Shown here piece after piece: positions 18,976-27,919 of a stretch of 64,000 nucleotides of DNA. Both the position numbers and the translations under genes were made by a program. The stretch is from Bacteroidota bacterium (GTDB taxonomy: Bacteria > Bacteroidota > Bacteroidia > Chitinophagales > Chitinophagaceae). Numbering within the stretch: position 1 is the stretch's first letter; the number at the start of each line of letters is the position of its first letter. Below the pieces are notes generated by a model. The model saw only the letters and a list, made by a program, of their open reading frames with translations. It made no database searches and was not told the DNA's origin. The stretch spans positions 60,570 through 124,569 of the forward strand of contig CANFXV010000002.1 of NCBI GenBank assembly GCA_947451115.1. Direction: 5' to 3'.

Positions 18976-19656
18976 ATGGCAACGCTCTTACACATTGATA
19001 CTGCTGGTGAAAAAGCCATGATTGCCTTTACGCAAAATGGAGCCATTCTGGCGAGCAAAGAAAACAATCTGTCCAACACCCATGCCGCCTTTGTGCAAGC
19101 AAGTATTAAGGAATTAGCTGATACCTATCATATCAACTTAGATGCCCTCGACGCCATTGTGGTCACCATGGGTCCTGGAAGTTATACTGGCCTTAGAGTA
19201 GGATTGGCTAGTGCAAAAGGATTGGCTTATGCTTTAGAAAAACCTTTGATAGGTTTGTCAACCTTAGCCTTGTTGGCCCATGCGGCTAAAAGAAGCCTTG
19301 AATTTTCTAATCTAAAGAATTTGCAAATTTTCACGATGATTGATGCCAAAAGAATGGAAGTTTTTGGGGCAGTTTTTAATCAAGCTCAAGCCATTACCTT
19401 GAAAGAACAGGCCATCGAATTGAGTAAAGACTATATGGAGCAATTAATAAAACAAGGGCCAGTCTTATGTATCGGCAATGGCGCTGCAAAGGTAAAAACC
19501 CTATTGACCCATCCCTCCCTCTACTTTAGCGATCTTTCTTATAACTTAATGGATTTCATTGAATTAGCCGAAGCCAAGCTTAAAGCCAAAAATTTTGAAG
19601 ACATTGCTTATTCCAGCCCATCCTATTTGAAAGAATTTTATCAAAAAAAGCCTTAG
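18976..19656 (+). CDS. tsaB: tRNA threonylcarbamoyladenosine biosynthesis protein TsaB
   Basis: 226 aa ASKHA-fold partner of TsaD, needed for t6A37 modification of ANN-decoding tRNAs. The N-terminus LLHIDTAGEKAMIAF and the motif VTMGPGSYTGLRVGLASAKG (about residues 57-76) are diagnostic. As in other TsaB proteins the TsaD metal-site histidines are absent. The gene has its own promoter and is followed by a 189-bp spacer in which I see no gene or structured RNA. Confidence 0.95.
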   Translation: MATLLHIDTAGEKAMIAFTQNGAILASKENNLSNTHAAFVQASIKELADTYHINLDALDAIVVTMGPGSYTGLRVGLASAKGLAYALEKPLIGLSTLALLAHAAKRSLEFSNLKNLQIFTMIDAKRMEVFGAVFNQAQAITLKEQAIELSKDYMEQLIKQGPVLCIGNGAAKVKTLLTHPSLYFSDLSYNLMDFIELAEAKLKAKNFEDIAYSSPSYLKEFYQKKP

Positions 19657-19845
19657 CAAAGGGCTAAAAATAGGATGAGTGGTTTAAACTTAATTTGTAG
19701 AAGCTAATCTAGGAAATTGTAAATTTTCATGCACAAAGCCCGAATATTTAACAATTTATATATTATTAAAAAAGTAAGTACAAAGAAATTTTAGTAACTT
19801 CATGGTGCAATTTTAGTTCTTAAACCCCCCTTAGTTATTATTGTC

Positions 19846-20181
19846 ATGAACCAATCCTTACCCCAATTACAATTAGCCAACGGAGCTAACCCATTGAAAG
19901 TAGATTTATTACACAGTAAAAAAGCAGCGATGATTTTACGTGCATTAAATCACAAATTGCGTCAACAAATTGTTAAGCTAATTGACGAACATCAAAAAGT
20001 TACTGTCACTGAAATTTATGTGAAATTAAGACTGGAACAATCCGTTGCTTCACAACATTTAGCTATTTTGAGAAGAGCAAGCATTGTAACCACGATTCGT
20101 GAAGGAAAATTTATTTTTTATACAGTTGATTACAATCGATTGGACCAAGTAAATAAATTCATTGAACAACTCGTTGGATAA
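19846..20181 (+). CDS. ArsR/SmtB-type winged-helix regulator lacking cysteine
   Basis: 111 aa. Residues about 26-108 form the ArsR winged helix: KAAMILRALNHKLRQQIVKLI, then the recognition helix region VAS QHLAILRRASIV, then the wing EGKFIFYTV. There is no cysteine anywhere, so the Cys-based metal sites of ArsR, SmtB or CadC are not possible. A non-metal signal or another ligand type is likely. The partner gene starts 1 bp after the stop, so the regulator and the rhodanese-like protein are almost certainly translationally coupled. It may also control itself; a loose TAACTTCA box lies about 50 bp upstream. Confidence 0.85.
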   Translation: MNQSLPQLQLANGANPLKVDLLHSKKAAMILRALNHKLRQQIVKLIDEHQKVTVTEIYVKLRLEQSVASQHLAILRRASIVTTIREGKFIFYTVDYNRLDQVNKFIEQLVG

Positions 20182-20182
20182 A

Positions 20183-20854
20183 ATGTCTTTATCAATAGAA
20201 CAATTTCAAGCGCTCACCCAAGAGGATTCGGTTTTCATCATTGATACAAGACCCGCTTCCTTATTTGCCGATGGCTATATTCCTAATGCATTAAACATTA
20301 CCCCTGCTACAGTTAAGTATGCCATTGCCATGGGTATACTTAATAAAGATACGCCTATTGTTTTTGTGTTGGAAGATGGTTTAGTAGAAGAAACAATGGC
20401 TTATTTCACCAAAGCTGAATTCACCCAAATCAAAGGTTATTTAGAAGATGGTTTTGCAAATTGGTTGGCACATGAAAAGAAATTTGATTTAATCATCGAA
20501 GTAGAAGTAGATGAACTAGCCATGGATATTCCCTTTGATGAATATTTAATGATTTTAGATACAAGAGAAGAAAATGTTTTTGACAAACAACATATTAAAA
20601 ATTCGGTTTCACTGCCTTTATACGAAATGTCTGATCCTGGCAGCATGTCAGAACTAGATGAACATTTTAATATCTACATTCTTACGGACAATGGAGACAG
20701 CAATACTTTAACGGCCAGTTTATTAAAAAAACAAGGCATCCATAATATAAGAATTGTTAAGGGCGGGTGGAAAGAATTGTTAGAAATAAAAGACAAGTTT
20801 AGCTTCGAAACAACCAAGCCAAAACCTGAAGCTGAAGACCCCTTATTAAATTAA
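20183..20854 (+). CDS. Tandem rhodanese-fold protein without catalytic cysteines
   Basis: 223 aa from the ATG at 20183; an in-frame TTG at 20162 inside the upstream gene is less likely. Two rhodanese domains are visible: residues about 10-95 (FIIDTRPASLFADGYIPNALNI ending at GYLEDGFANWL) and about 115-205 (LILDTREENVFDKQHIKNSVSLP ending at IVKGGWKELL). In both, the active-site loop that should start with Cys is replaced (LEDGLVEE and TDNGDSN), and the whole protein has no Cys. Sulfur transfer by a persulfide is therefore excluded. A sensing or scaffold role with the preceding ArsR-type regulator is an inference. The C-terminus is an acidic, disordered tail. Confidence 0.85.
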   Translation: MSLSIEQFQALTQEDSVFIIDTRPASLFADGYIPNALNITPATVKYAIAMGILNKDTPIVFVLEDGLVEETMAYFTKAEFTQIKGYLEDGFANWLAHEKKFDLIIEVEVDELAMDIPFDEYLMILDTREENVFDKQHIKNSVSLPLYEMSDPGSMSELDEHFNIYILTDNGDSNTLTASLLKKQGIHNIRIVKGGWKELLEIKDKFSFETTKPKPEAEDPLLN

Positions 20855-20865
20855 TACTTTACTGA

Positions 20866-21753
20866 TTAATTTACGACTAAGTTACTATGCTTAGCTGCGT
20901 CGTAAGTATACCTCCAACGACGATGTGTCCATAAATAATTAGAAGGGTTTTGCTTAATTTTTTCTTCTAGTACTTTAACATACAAAGCAGTCAATTGCCC
21001 ATCTTTAAAATAATTTGGGGAAGTGGTCATAAGCTCATATTGAGAATGGTAATAGCCCCTTTTTGTTCTATAAAAGTGAACAAATACTTGTGCCGTATTA
21101 TTGAGCTTAGCTCCTTTCTCTGGGCCTTTCACAAAGGGAGTGAGTTGGCCAAAAAAAGGTACCCAGTAGGCAGACAAAGGATTGCCGGGATTCTGATCGG
21201 CAGCCAATGCCATGGCATAACGCCCCTTAGTGGCAAACTGTTGAAACTGTGCACGAAAATTGGTCGCAGGAATCATGATGCTACCATATCTTTTCCTTAA
21301 ACCCAATATCATTTTGTTGAAATGCGGATTACTCAATGGCATGTATACGCCAATGAATGGATATTCACCATACTTAGCTGCTCCCCAATTGGCAAATTCC
21401 CAATTAAAAAAATGCCCTGCCATGATTTGTACATTTTGCCCTGTCTTGTATAAATCATTCAATACTTCTGCATTAGAGGTAAATCTTTTATTGAAGGTAT
21501 TATCCGACATGGACAACAACTTAAAAGTCTCAATAAAGGAATCGGTGAACTGTTGGTAAAATTCATTGGCAATTTTACTTCTTTCTTGCTTGGTCTTATG
21601 GGGAAAGGCAATGGCTAAATTTTGTGCTACCACGTCTACTCTGTACTTGATCACCCTTTGAAGGACAAAGGCAACAAAATCACTTAACCAATACATCAAG
21701 CGCCAAGGGAGCAAGGAAAATAAATAACAAAAACTATAAATAATAAAATACAT
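20866..21753 (-). CDS. LpxL/HtrB-type lipid A acyltransferase
   Basis: 295 aa membrane-anchored acyltransferase. An N-terminal TM region (about 1-30) is followed by the H-x4-D/E-type motif AGHFFNWEFANWG (about residues 117-129) and the later GKLNNTAQVFVHFYR region. This fits the LpxL/LpxM family that adds secondary acyl chains to Kdo-lipid A; an aminoacyl or ornithine-lipid acyltransferase of the same fold is the alternative. It is convergent with the rhodanese-like gene (11 bp apart). It starts 20 bp after the end of ispG on the same strand, so the two may be co-transcribed. Confidence 0.85.
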   Translation of the reverse strand: MYFIIYSFCYLFSLLPWRLMYWLSDFVAFVLQRVIKYRVDVVAQNLAIAFPHKTKQERSKIANEFYQQFTDSFIETFKLLSMSDNTFNKRFTSNAEVLNDLYKTGQNVQIMAGHFFNWEFANWGAAKYGEYPFIGVYMPLSNPHFNKMILGLRKRYGSIMIPATNFRAQFQQFATKGRYAMALAADQNPGNPLSAYWVPFFGQLTPFVKGPEKGAKLNNTAQVFVHFYRTKRGYYHSQYELMTTSPNYFKDGQLTALYVKVLEEKIKQNPSNYLWTHRRWRYTYDAAKHSNLVVN

Positions 21754-21773
21754 GTACTAAATTAAAAAGTAAA

Positions 21774-23789
21774 TTATAGAGGCGCTATCCAAGCACCGTG
21801 TTCTTTTAACAATTGAATTAATTCATCCACTGCGACAGCGCTGTCAATATTTCTTTTCATTACTTCCTTGCCCTTGTACAAAGTAATCTTGCCTATTCCA
21901 CTTCCCACATAACCAAAATCGGCATCTGCCATTTCTCCAGGTCCATTCACAATACAACCCATGATGGCAATTTTTAAACCTTTCAAATGGCTGGTCACAC
22001 TTCTAATTTTAGCCGTGGTTTCTTGTAACTCAAATAAGGTTCTGCCACAACTAGGACATGAGATATATTCGGTTTTTGAAATTCTAGTTCGAGTGGCTTG
22101 CAATATGCCAAAGGCAGTGGTATTTAAAAACTGCTCCATGGAATGATTGCTAAAATAATTTCGGCCTGAAACTTTACCTCCCTCCATGGTCAATGCAAAG
22201 TCGGCATATATTTTTTCGTTCACACCCAAAAACAAGCCATCGCCCATACCGTCTAATAAAAGCGCTCCTGTTTCTGTGGCAAAATGAATCAAATGCTGGT
22301 CGGCACTAGACCAAGCACTCTGCGTCATTAAAATAACTGGGTTCTTGATGTTTAACTCCATCATGCGCACCACCATCCTACGTACCGCAGGCATGGCATG
22401 TGCTAAAGGACTACTTAAACAAAAAACAACCGATTTGTCTTGGGCAATTTCCAACAATTGTTCTTCTCTGATGCCACTTTTAAATCCATAACAGTCTAAC
22501 AAAACAAAATTAATAAAAGCACTTTTTCTTGTGGCTTTTAAATATTCTTTATAATCAAAAATAGGCAAGTACTTGCTGCGGTCTGTAACCGTTTCCCACA
22601 ATGCTGGTGTCGTCATCACCCTTAAAGTGCCAGGCAATTCAAAATCCAGCAATGCATTTTCTATGTATATAAAATCTGCAGCAGCATCTGCAATGGACCA
22701 TTTATCCGTAATAGCATCATATTGATAACCAATGGAAATTAAATCATCGGGCCTAATGGTTTTTTTGTGTCTATAATCTGCGATCACCACCGGTACTGAT
22801 TTTCCACCAATGGTTTGACTGGAAATCGTATTTCTTCTTTTGTATTCAAAAGGATTGTAGGTTAATTTTTCGATCGATGGAATGTGTTGGATCCCTTTCA
22901 ATCGATTGGCAGGATATCTTTTTACTAAATCCTTGCAAACAGGAATTTCTAATTCAGGATCTTCCGTCAAACTAACACGAATGGTATCTCCAATACCGTC
23001 TTCTAATAAAGTACCAATACCAATGGCACTTTTGATACGACCATCTTCCCCATCCCCTGCTTCGGTCACGCCCAAATGCAAAGGATAAATTTCATTGAAT
23101 TCGTTTTGCATTTGTTGAATCAACAATCGATAGGCTTGTACCATCACCAAGGGATTGCTTGATTTCATGCTTAGAATGATTTGATGGTAATCCAAACTTC
23201 TAGCAATACGTAAAAATTCCATCGCACTTTCGACCATACCCATGGCTGTATCGCCATACCTACTCATGATGCGATCGCTTAAAGATCCATGATTGGTACC
23301 AATGCGCATGGCAGTACCGTGCTTTTTGCAAATCAATACCAAAGGAGAAAATCTTTCTCTGATTCTTTCAATTTCTTCTAGGTATTCTGCATCGGTATAT
23401 TCAATTTGTTCGAATTTCTTTTTGTCTACATAATTACCTGGATTCACTCTTACTTTCTCAATGAGGGTGGCCGCTATTTCTGCAGCATTGGGTGTAAAAT
23501 GAATGTCTGCTACTAAAGGTGTAGTATACCCTTTGGCACGCAAAGCAGCTTTGATATTGGCTAAGTTTTCAGCTTCATTTTTACTCGGCGCTGTAATTCT
23601 CACTAGTTCAGCGCCTGCTTCGATACAACGAATCACTTGAGCCACCGTTTTTTCAGTGTCTAGTGTATCGGTGGTAGTCATGGTTTGCACTCGAATAGGA
23701 TGTCCCCCACCAATGATGATATCACCCACTTTTACCTCACGGGTGATCAAACGTTGATAGTTAGTTAAAGAATTACAATATTGTTCCAT
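21774..23789 (-). CDS. ispG: 4-hydroxy-3-methylbut-2-enyl diphosphate synthase, long form
   Basis: Iron-sulfur enzyme of the MEP isoprenoid pathway converting MEcPP to HMBPP. The 671 aa length is that of the long form found in Bacteroidota, Chlamydiae and plants, with a central insertion (about residues 290-530) between the TIM barrel and the cluster domain. The barrel begins VGDIIIGGGHPIRVQTMTT. The C-terminal domain has CPSCGRTLFELQETTAKIRS and MGCIVNGPGEMADADFGYVG, giving the three Cys and the Glu that hold the [4Fe-4S] cluster. A promoter lies directly upstream (23802-23834). Confidence 0.97.
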   Translation of the reverse strand: MEQYCNSLTNYQRLITREVKVGDIIIGGGHPIRVQTMTTTDTLDTEKTVAQVIRCIEAGAELVRITAPSKNEAENLANIKAALRAKGYTTPLVADIHFTPNAAEIAATLIEKVRVNPGNYVDKKKFEQIEYTDAEYLEEIERIRERFSPLVLICKKHGTAMRIGTNHGSLSDRIMSRYGDTAMGMVESAMEFLRIARSLDYHQIILSMKSSNPLVMVQAYRLLIQQMQNEFNEIYPLHLGVTEAGDGEDGRIKSAIGIGTLLEDGIGDTIRVSLTEDPELEIPVCKDLVKRYPANRLKGIQHIPSIEKLTYNPFEYKRRNTISSQTIGGKSVPVVIADYRHKKTIRPDDLISIGYQYDAITDKWSIADAAADFIYIENALLDFELPGTLRVMTTPALWETVTDRSKYLPIFDYKEYLKATRKSAFINFVLLDCYGFKSGIREEQLLEIAQDKSVVFCLSSPLAHAMPAVRRMVVRMMELNIKNPVILMTQSAWSSADQHLIHFATETGALLLDGMGDGLFLGVNEKIYADFALTMEGGKVSGRNYFSNHSMEQFLNTTAFGILQATRTRISKTEYISCPSCGRTLFELQETTAKIRSVTSHLKGLKIAIMGCIVNGPGEMADADFGYVGSGIGKITLYKGKEVMKRNIDSAVAVDELIQLLKEHGAWIAPL

Positions 23790-23801
23790 AAATAGTATAC
23801 G

Positions 23802-23834
23802 TAAAGATAATTATTTTACTCACCCAAAGCCAAA
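23802..23834 (-). promoter_or_regulatory. Promoter of ispG
   Basis: On the minus strand TTTG (23834-23831), a 21-bp spacer and TATCTTTA (23809-23802) match TTTG-N(17-23)-TAnnTTTG with one mismatch in the last base. The box ends 12 bp before the ispG ATG. Confidence 0.45.
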
Positions 23835-23851
23835 TAAAAGCAGTAGCTAAT

Positions 23852-24601
23852 TTATCTAAGCCCTTGTAAAAAACCTTGTTGTAATAAAATGTTTTTAAGC
23901 AATTGAACCGAAGATGGAGCAGGGCTTGTATTGGTCGCGCCCTTCTTCCTGCCATGGGTATTTAACACAAAGAAATAGATATGCTTATTCTCTTCTTCAA
24001 ATCCAAGCACCCAAGAAAGTTGAGTGGTGCTGTCCCTAGCCTCTATATAACTTAAGTGATAATTGCTATTCTCTTCTTTTGAAATCATTTTTTTGAACAA
24101 TTCCTGTGAACGCTTCTGAAATGGCAAGGATTTAAAATACAATTTTTTGATCAGGCCCAATTGTTCATCTGCGGTAATGCGCAGAGATTGATCTTTCCAA
24201 AATTCATTTAAATTAGCACTCACTACTCCTTTACCATAATGAATGGAATCAATAGTTTTGAGCACGGCTGTTCTTCCTAGACTATCGATTAATTGTTGAT
24301 AATAGGTTACAGAATCTGTGCTTATCCAAGTACTTGGATTTGGATGGATGGTCCCCTTGTCTAATGCCATCAAACTAGGGAGAATAAAAAATGTATTCAA
24401 GGGCGCATAGGCCGAGTCTTTATAAGAAGATAAGTTAGCAATGGTAAACTGCCCTGATCCATTTTCCAACAAAGCAAAGCTTCCTTCAATGCCAGCGCTG
24501 TCTAAAAGCTTTGTAATGGATGAATCAATTTTTACATTGTTGGGGGAACAGGCAAACAATAAGGTAGCCAAGGCAAATAAACTGAAAAGCTTTGAATTCA
24601 T
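23852..24601 (-). CDS. Class D beta-lactamase-fold lipoprotein lacking catalytic residues
   Basis: 249 aa lipoprotein (signal ending LLFACS, Cys18). The body follows the class D (OXA) beta-lactamase pattern: APLNTFFILPSLMALDKG (66-83) aligns with the P-x-S-T-F-K helix, TDSVTYYQQL (95-104) with the S-x-V helix, SIHYGK (119-124) with the YGN region, and FWKDQSLRITADEQLGLIKK (134-153) with the conserved FW block. The nucleophile Ser is Asn69, the carboxylatable Lys is Phe72, the S of S-x-V is Asp96, and KTG is not seen after Y181. The reading frame is intact, so this looks like a maintained pseudoenzyme, not a decaying gene. It may sense or bind something in the envelope. It is 62 bp upstream of ispG on the same strand. 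Confidence 0.75.
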   Translation of the reverse strand: MNSKLFSLFALATLLFACSPNNVKIDSSITKLLDSAGIEGSFALLENGSGQFTIANLSSYKDSAYAPLNTFFILPSLMALDKGTIHPNPSTWISTDSVTYYQQLIDSLGRTAVLKTIDSIHYGKGVVSANLNEFWKDQSLRITADEQLGLIKKLYFKSLPFQKRSQELFKKMISKEENSNYHLSYIEARDSTTQLSWVLGFEEENKHIYFFVLNTHGRKKGATNTSPAPSSVQLLKNILLQQGFLQGLR

Positions 24602-24621
24602 ACAACTGTTTTAAGGAAGTA

Positions 24622-24629
24622 CAAAATTA
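24622..24629 (-). promoter_or_regulatory. -7 box for the OXA-fold lipoprotein gene
   Basis: Minus-strand TAATTTTG is an exact TAnnTTTG match 20 bp before the ATG. The -33 region falls in the T-tract of the upstream terminator and has no clear TTG. Confidence 0.4.
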
Positions 24630-24644
24630 CCACATAATACCAAT

Positions 24645-24682
24645 AAAAACACCCCCATCTAGATAAATCAGGATGGGGGTGT
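24645..24682 (-). terminator. Strong intrinsic terminator after the FKBP gene
   Basis: ACACCCCCATC (24649-24659) and GATGGGGGTGT (24672-24682) form an 11-bp perfect GC-rich stem with a 12-nt loop. Read leftward it is followed by five T residues. It ends 19 bp after the FKBP stop codon. Confidence 0.85.
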
Positions 24683-24700
24683 ACTCTATTTTTTATTGGC

Positions 24701-25432
24701 TTAATCTATGCCTAATAGTTCTACTTCAAAAATCAAAGTAGAGCCTGGTCCAATCACTGGGCCAGCGGAACGCTCCCCATAGGCCAATTCAGAAGGTATA
24801 AATAATTTCCATTTACTGCCTAAAGTCATTAACTGAAGGCCATCTTGCCAGCCTTTGATTACACCATTTAAAGGAAAACTTATGGGCTCCCCTCTTTGAA
24901 CAGAACTGTCAAATACAGTACCATCAATTAAAGTGCCATGGTAATGTACTTTTACTTTGCTGTTTAAGGTAGGTTTGGTGGTGTCATGCCCTGCTACAAT
25001 CACTTGGTATTGTAAGCCAGAGGATAATTTTACGACACCTGGTTTTTTTGCATTCTCAGCTAAAAAAGCTGCGCCTAATGCACGATTTGCTGTGATTTTT
25101 TCTTGACTCATTTTATCTTGGTAGTTTTTAATGCAGTTGTCTAATAAGCTGTCTGGGATAGCCGCCTTGGATAAAAATCCAGCTTCCAATCCTTTGTTAA
25201 AGAGTGCCACATTGATGTCTTGCAATCCTTGGCCTTTCATACTTTGTGCGATTCTGTACCCTAATGCATAGGAGGCACTGTCTTTGCTATTTTTAATAAA
25301 CAAAGCGGGTGTTGCGGACATGGCTATTTTAGCATTGCCCACTTTAATTTGCTTTACTGGAGTTGTTTTAGTTTGTGCCATCGCAGTGATGGTGACTAAT
25401 ACTAAATTTAAAATAATGACTGTTTTTTTCAT
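24701..25432 (-). CDS. FKBP-type peptidyl-prolyl isomerase, FkpA/Mip type
   Basis: 243 aa exported PPIase. A signal peptide (1-19, ending AMAQ) is followed by an N-terminal helical dimerisation domain (SYALGYRIAQSMKGQGLQDIN, about 54-74) of the FkpA/Mip family and a C-terminal FKBP domain (about 150-243) with VKVHYHGTLIDGTVFDSS, VIKGWQDGL and IPSELAYGE. It would assist protein folding in the periplasm. It is a single-gene unit with its own -7 box and a strong terminator. Confidence 0.95.
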   Translation of the reverse strand: MKKTVIILNLVLVTITAMAQTKTTPVKQIKVGNAKIAMSATPALFIKNSKDSASYALGYRIAQSMKGQGLQDINVALFNKGLEAGFLSKAAIPDSLLDNCIKNYQDKMSQEKITANRALGAAFLAENAKKPGVVKLSSGLQYQVIVAGHDTTKPTLNSKVKVHYHGTLIDGTVFDSSVQRGEPISFPLNGVIKGWQDGLQLMTLGSKWKLFIPSELAYGERSAGPVIGPGSTLIFEVELLGID

Positions 25433-25457
25433 AGTATATTTTTTCTTCTTTGGAGGT

Positions 25458-25465
25458 CAAAAGTA
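25458..25465 (-). promoter_or_regulatory. -7 box for the FKBP gene
   Basis: Minus-strand TACTTTTG matches TAnnTTTG exactly, 26 bp before the ATG. No convincing -33 TTG at normal spacing. It lies just downstream of the argH stop. Confidence 0.4.
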
Positions 25466-25488
25466 CATTTAGGTTTTCAATTAATGGC

Positions 25489-26826
25489 TTAAAGTGTCAA
25501 TAATTCTTTAATTTGTTGCGCTACTTTAACAATTTCCATAGCGGCCACTACTTTTTGCATAGCCGCGGCAATTTGAGTGGTACAAAGGTTGCCAATGCTT
25601 CCCTCGTGGGTATGTTTCATTTGTGTAGAATAGGTAAAATTACCTGCTTCTATCGCCAAGCCTATTTGCTTGTAGGCATCTCTGAAAGGAATTCCACTCA
25701 GTACCAATTTATTTACTTCTTCCACACTAAACAAGTATTGATATTTAGGATCTTCTAACAAATCTTTTTTTACTTCCATATTTTGTATCATTAAAGAAGC
25801 CATCTCTATGCAATTTTTTAATTGCGTAAAAGCAGGAAATAAATGCTCTTTTAACAATTGCAAATCACGATGATAACCAGAAGGCAAATTGGTCGTCATC
25901 ATCATTATTTCATTGGGTAAGGCCTTAATTCTGTTGCAATAAGATCTGATTAATTCAAAAACATCAGGATTTTTTTTATGTGGCATGATGCTAGAACCTG
26001 TAGTGAGTTCTTCAGGAAAATGAATGAAACCAAAATTTTGATTCATAAACAAACAAGCGTCCATACTTAATTTAGACAAGGTATCAGCTACATTGGCTAA
26101 GGCCATGGCGGTCACTCTTTCTGCTTTTCCACGCCCCATTTGCGCATATACGACATTGTAATTGAGGTTTTCAAAACCTAATAACTCAGTAGTTCTTTTT
26201 CTATTGATAGGAAAGGAAGAGCCATAGCCTGCAGCCGATCCCAAAGGGTTCTTATTGACAATGGTATAGGCCGCTTGCACCATGGTCATGTCATCCACCA
26301 AGCTTTCTGCATAAGCCCCCAGCCATAAACCAAAAGAAGAAGGCATAGCCAATTGCAAATGTGTATAGCCAGGCAATAAATCATTTTTGTGTGCTTCACT
26401 TTTTTCTTGCAATAAAGTAAAGAAAGATTGCACAGCTGCACTTAGGCTGATTAATTCTGCACGAAGAAATAGTTTGATGTCAACTAAAACTTGGTCGTTT
26501 CTACTTCTTGCACTATGAATTTTTTTTCCAATATCGCCCAAGCTTTCCGTTAACAATAATTCAATTTGTGAATGAATGTCTTCTACCCCTGGTTCTAATT
26601 TAAAAGTGCCTGCTTGAATTTTTTGATAAATTTCTACCAAGGCCTTTTTAATTTGTTTTTGCTCTTGTGCAGTAAGCAAGCCTACTTCAGCTAACATGGT
26701 CGTATGAGCAATTGATCCCAAGACATCATAGGGTGCTAAATAAGTATCCATGGCTTGATCATTGCCAATCGTAAATTTTTCAACCAATGCCGAAACATTG
26801 CTATTTTTTTGCCAAAGCTTGCTCAT
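25489..26826 (-). CDS. argH: Argininosuccinate lyase
   Basis: Last step of arginine synthesis: argininosuccinate to arginine and fumarate. The 445 aa protein starts MSKLWQKN; this ATG at 26826 lies 26 bp inside argE, and an upstream TTG-led extension is less likely. Signatures include SRNDQV and, near residue 270, GSSIMPHKKNPDVFE, the fumarase/lyase superfamily loop with the catalytic Ser. It is the last gene of the arg operon. No terminator is evident before the FKBP promoter. Confidence 0.96.
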   Translation of the reverse strand: MSKLWQKNSNVSALVEKFTIGNDQAMDTYLAPYDVLGSIAHTTMLAEVGLLTAQEQKQIKKALVEIYQKIQAGTFKLEPGVEDIHSQIELLLTESLGDIGKKIHSARSRNDQVLVDIKLFLRAELISLSAAVQSFFTLLQEKSEAHKNDLLPGYTHLQLAMPSSFGLWLGAYAESLVDDMTMVQAAYTIVNKNPLGSAAGYGSSFPINRKRTTELLGFENLNYNVVYAQMGRGKAERVTAMALANVADTLSKLSMDACLFMNQNFGFIHFPEELTTGSSIMPHKKNPDVFELIRSYCNRIKALPNEIMMMTTNLPSGYHRDLQLLKEHLFPAFTQLKNCIEMASLMIQNMEVKKDLLEDPKYQYLFSVEEVNKLVLSGIPFRDAYKQIGLAIEAGNFTYSTQMKHTHEGSIGNLCTTQIAAAMQKVVAAMEIVKVAQQIKELLTL

Positions 26827-27919
26827 GGTTAAACATTTTTTCAAGTAATTGAATATAAGTTACAATTCCCTCTTCTATTTCATTTAAATAGATAAACTCA
26901 TCTGCTGTATGGCTTCTAGCCGAATCTCCAGGACCCATTTTTAAGGTAGGAAAGGGCATTAAGGCTTTATCTGAAGTAGTTACAGAGCCATAATAACCTT
27001 TGCCTAAAGCCATCCCTGATTGAATCAAAGGATGGTCTAATGCAATACTAGTAGAGCGCATTCTTAAACTTCTTGGGGTCACTTCTGAATTCACATTTGC
27101 TTGAATAATTTTTAAAACTTCTTCAAAGCTATACAATTCATTCACACGTACATCCACCACCAGCCTGCAGGAAGAGGGTACTACATTGTGTTGTTTGTTA
27201 TCTGTTTCAATAACAGTAACACTCATTTTGACCTTGCCTAATAAATCAGACACTTTATCAAATGCATAATTTTTAAACCATTCTATATCAGGTAATATTT
27301 TGTATAAAGCATTCTCTCCTTCTTCTCTTGCTGCATGGCCAGCCGTTCCAGTAGCCACAACATCTAAAACCAATAAGCCCCTTTCTGCAATGGCCATTTC
27401 CATTTTGGTAGGTTCACCAACAATTCCAAATTGAATTAAAGGTAAAAGAGGCAAAACTATTTCAATGCCATCATGTCCTGAAATTTCTTCTTCTGCAGAA
27501 GCGACTAAAATAATATTGTAAGGTAAATTTGGTTGAGCATAAAAATATAAGAAAACAGCTATCAAACTTACCAAGCAGCCACCTGCATCATTGCTGCCTA
27601 ATCCATATAATTTTCCTTGTTCAACCAATGGATTGAATGGATCAAGGGCATAGCCTTTATTGGGTTTTACTGTATCATGATGAGAATTCAATAAGACACT
27701 AGGCTTGCTTGCATCAAAATGTAAATTTTTAGCCCATATGTTATTTTTTACCCTTTCGAATTTTACATTTCGTGCGCTTAAAAAATTTGCAATTTGCGCC
27801 GCCGTATTAGCCTCTTCTCTGCTATAAGAAGGAATAGCGATTAAAGATTTTAATAAATCAATGGCCTCCTTTTGTAGCAGTTGTATTGTTTCTATAGTAT
27901 GAATAGTAGGCTCTGACAT
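26801..27919 (-). CDS. argE: M20 family N-acylornithine deacylase (ArgE type)
   Basis: 372 aa metallo-amidohydrolase. The M20 zinc ligands are visible: LLNSHHDTVKP (His/Asp), GSNDAGGCL, and SAEEEISGHDGIE with the catalytic Glu and metal Glu. Its place after argB and before argH makes it the enzyme releasing ornithine or citrulline from the acylated intermediate. Because the transcarbamylase here is of the acylornithine type, the likely substrate is an N-acylcitrulline. The start ATG overlaps the argB stop by one base. Confidence 0.9.
   Translation of the reverse strand: MSEPTIHTIETIQLLQKEAIDLLKSLIAIPSYSREEANTAAQIANFLSARNVKFERVKNNIWAKNLHFDASKPSVLLNSHHDTVKPNKGYALDPFNPLVEQGKLYGLGSNDAGGCLVSLIAVFLYFYAQPNLPYNIILVASAEEEISGHDGIEIVLPLLPLIQFGIVGEPTKMEMAIAERGLLVLDVVATGTAGHAAREEGENALYKILPDIEWFKNYAFDKVSDLLGKVKMSVTVIETDNKQHNVVPSSCRLVVDVRVNELYSFEEVLKIIQANVNSEVTPRSLRMRSTSIALDHPLIQSGMALGKGYYGSVTTSDKALMPFPTLKMGPGDSARSHTADEFIYLNEIEEGIVTYIQLLEKMFNHEQALAKK

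Noticed and set aside
20162..20182. An upstream TTG start for the double rhodanese gene, overlapping the ArsR gene.
   Set aside because: The ATG at 20183 directly follows the ArsR stop and gives a normal start; the extension adds only seven unconserved residues.
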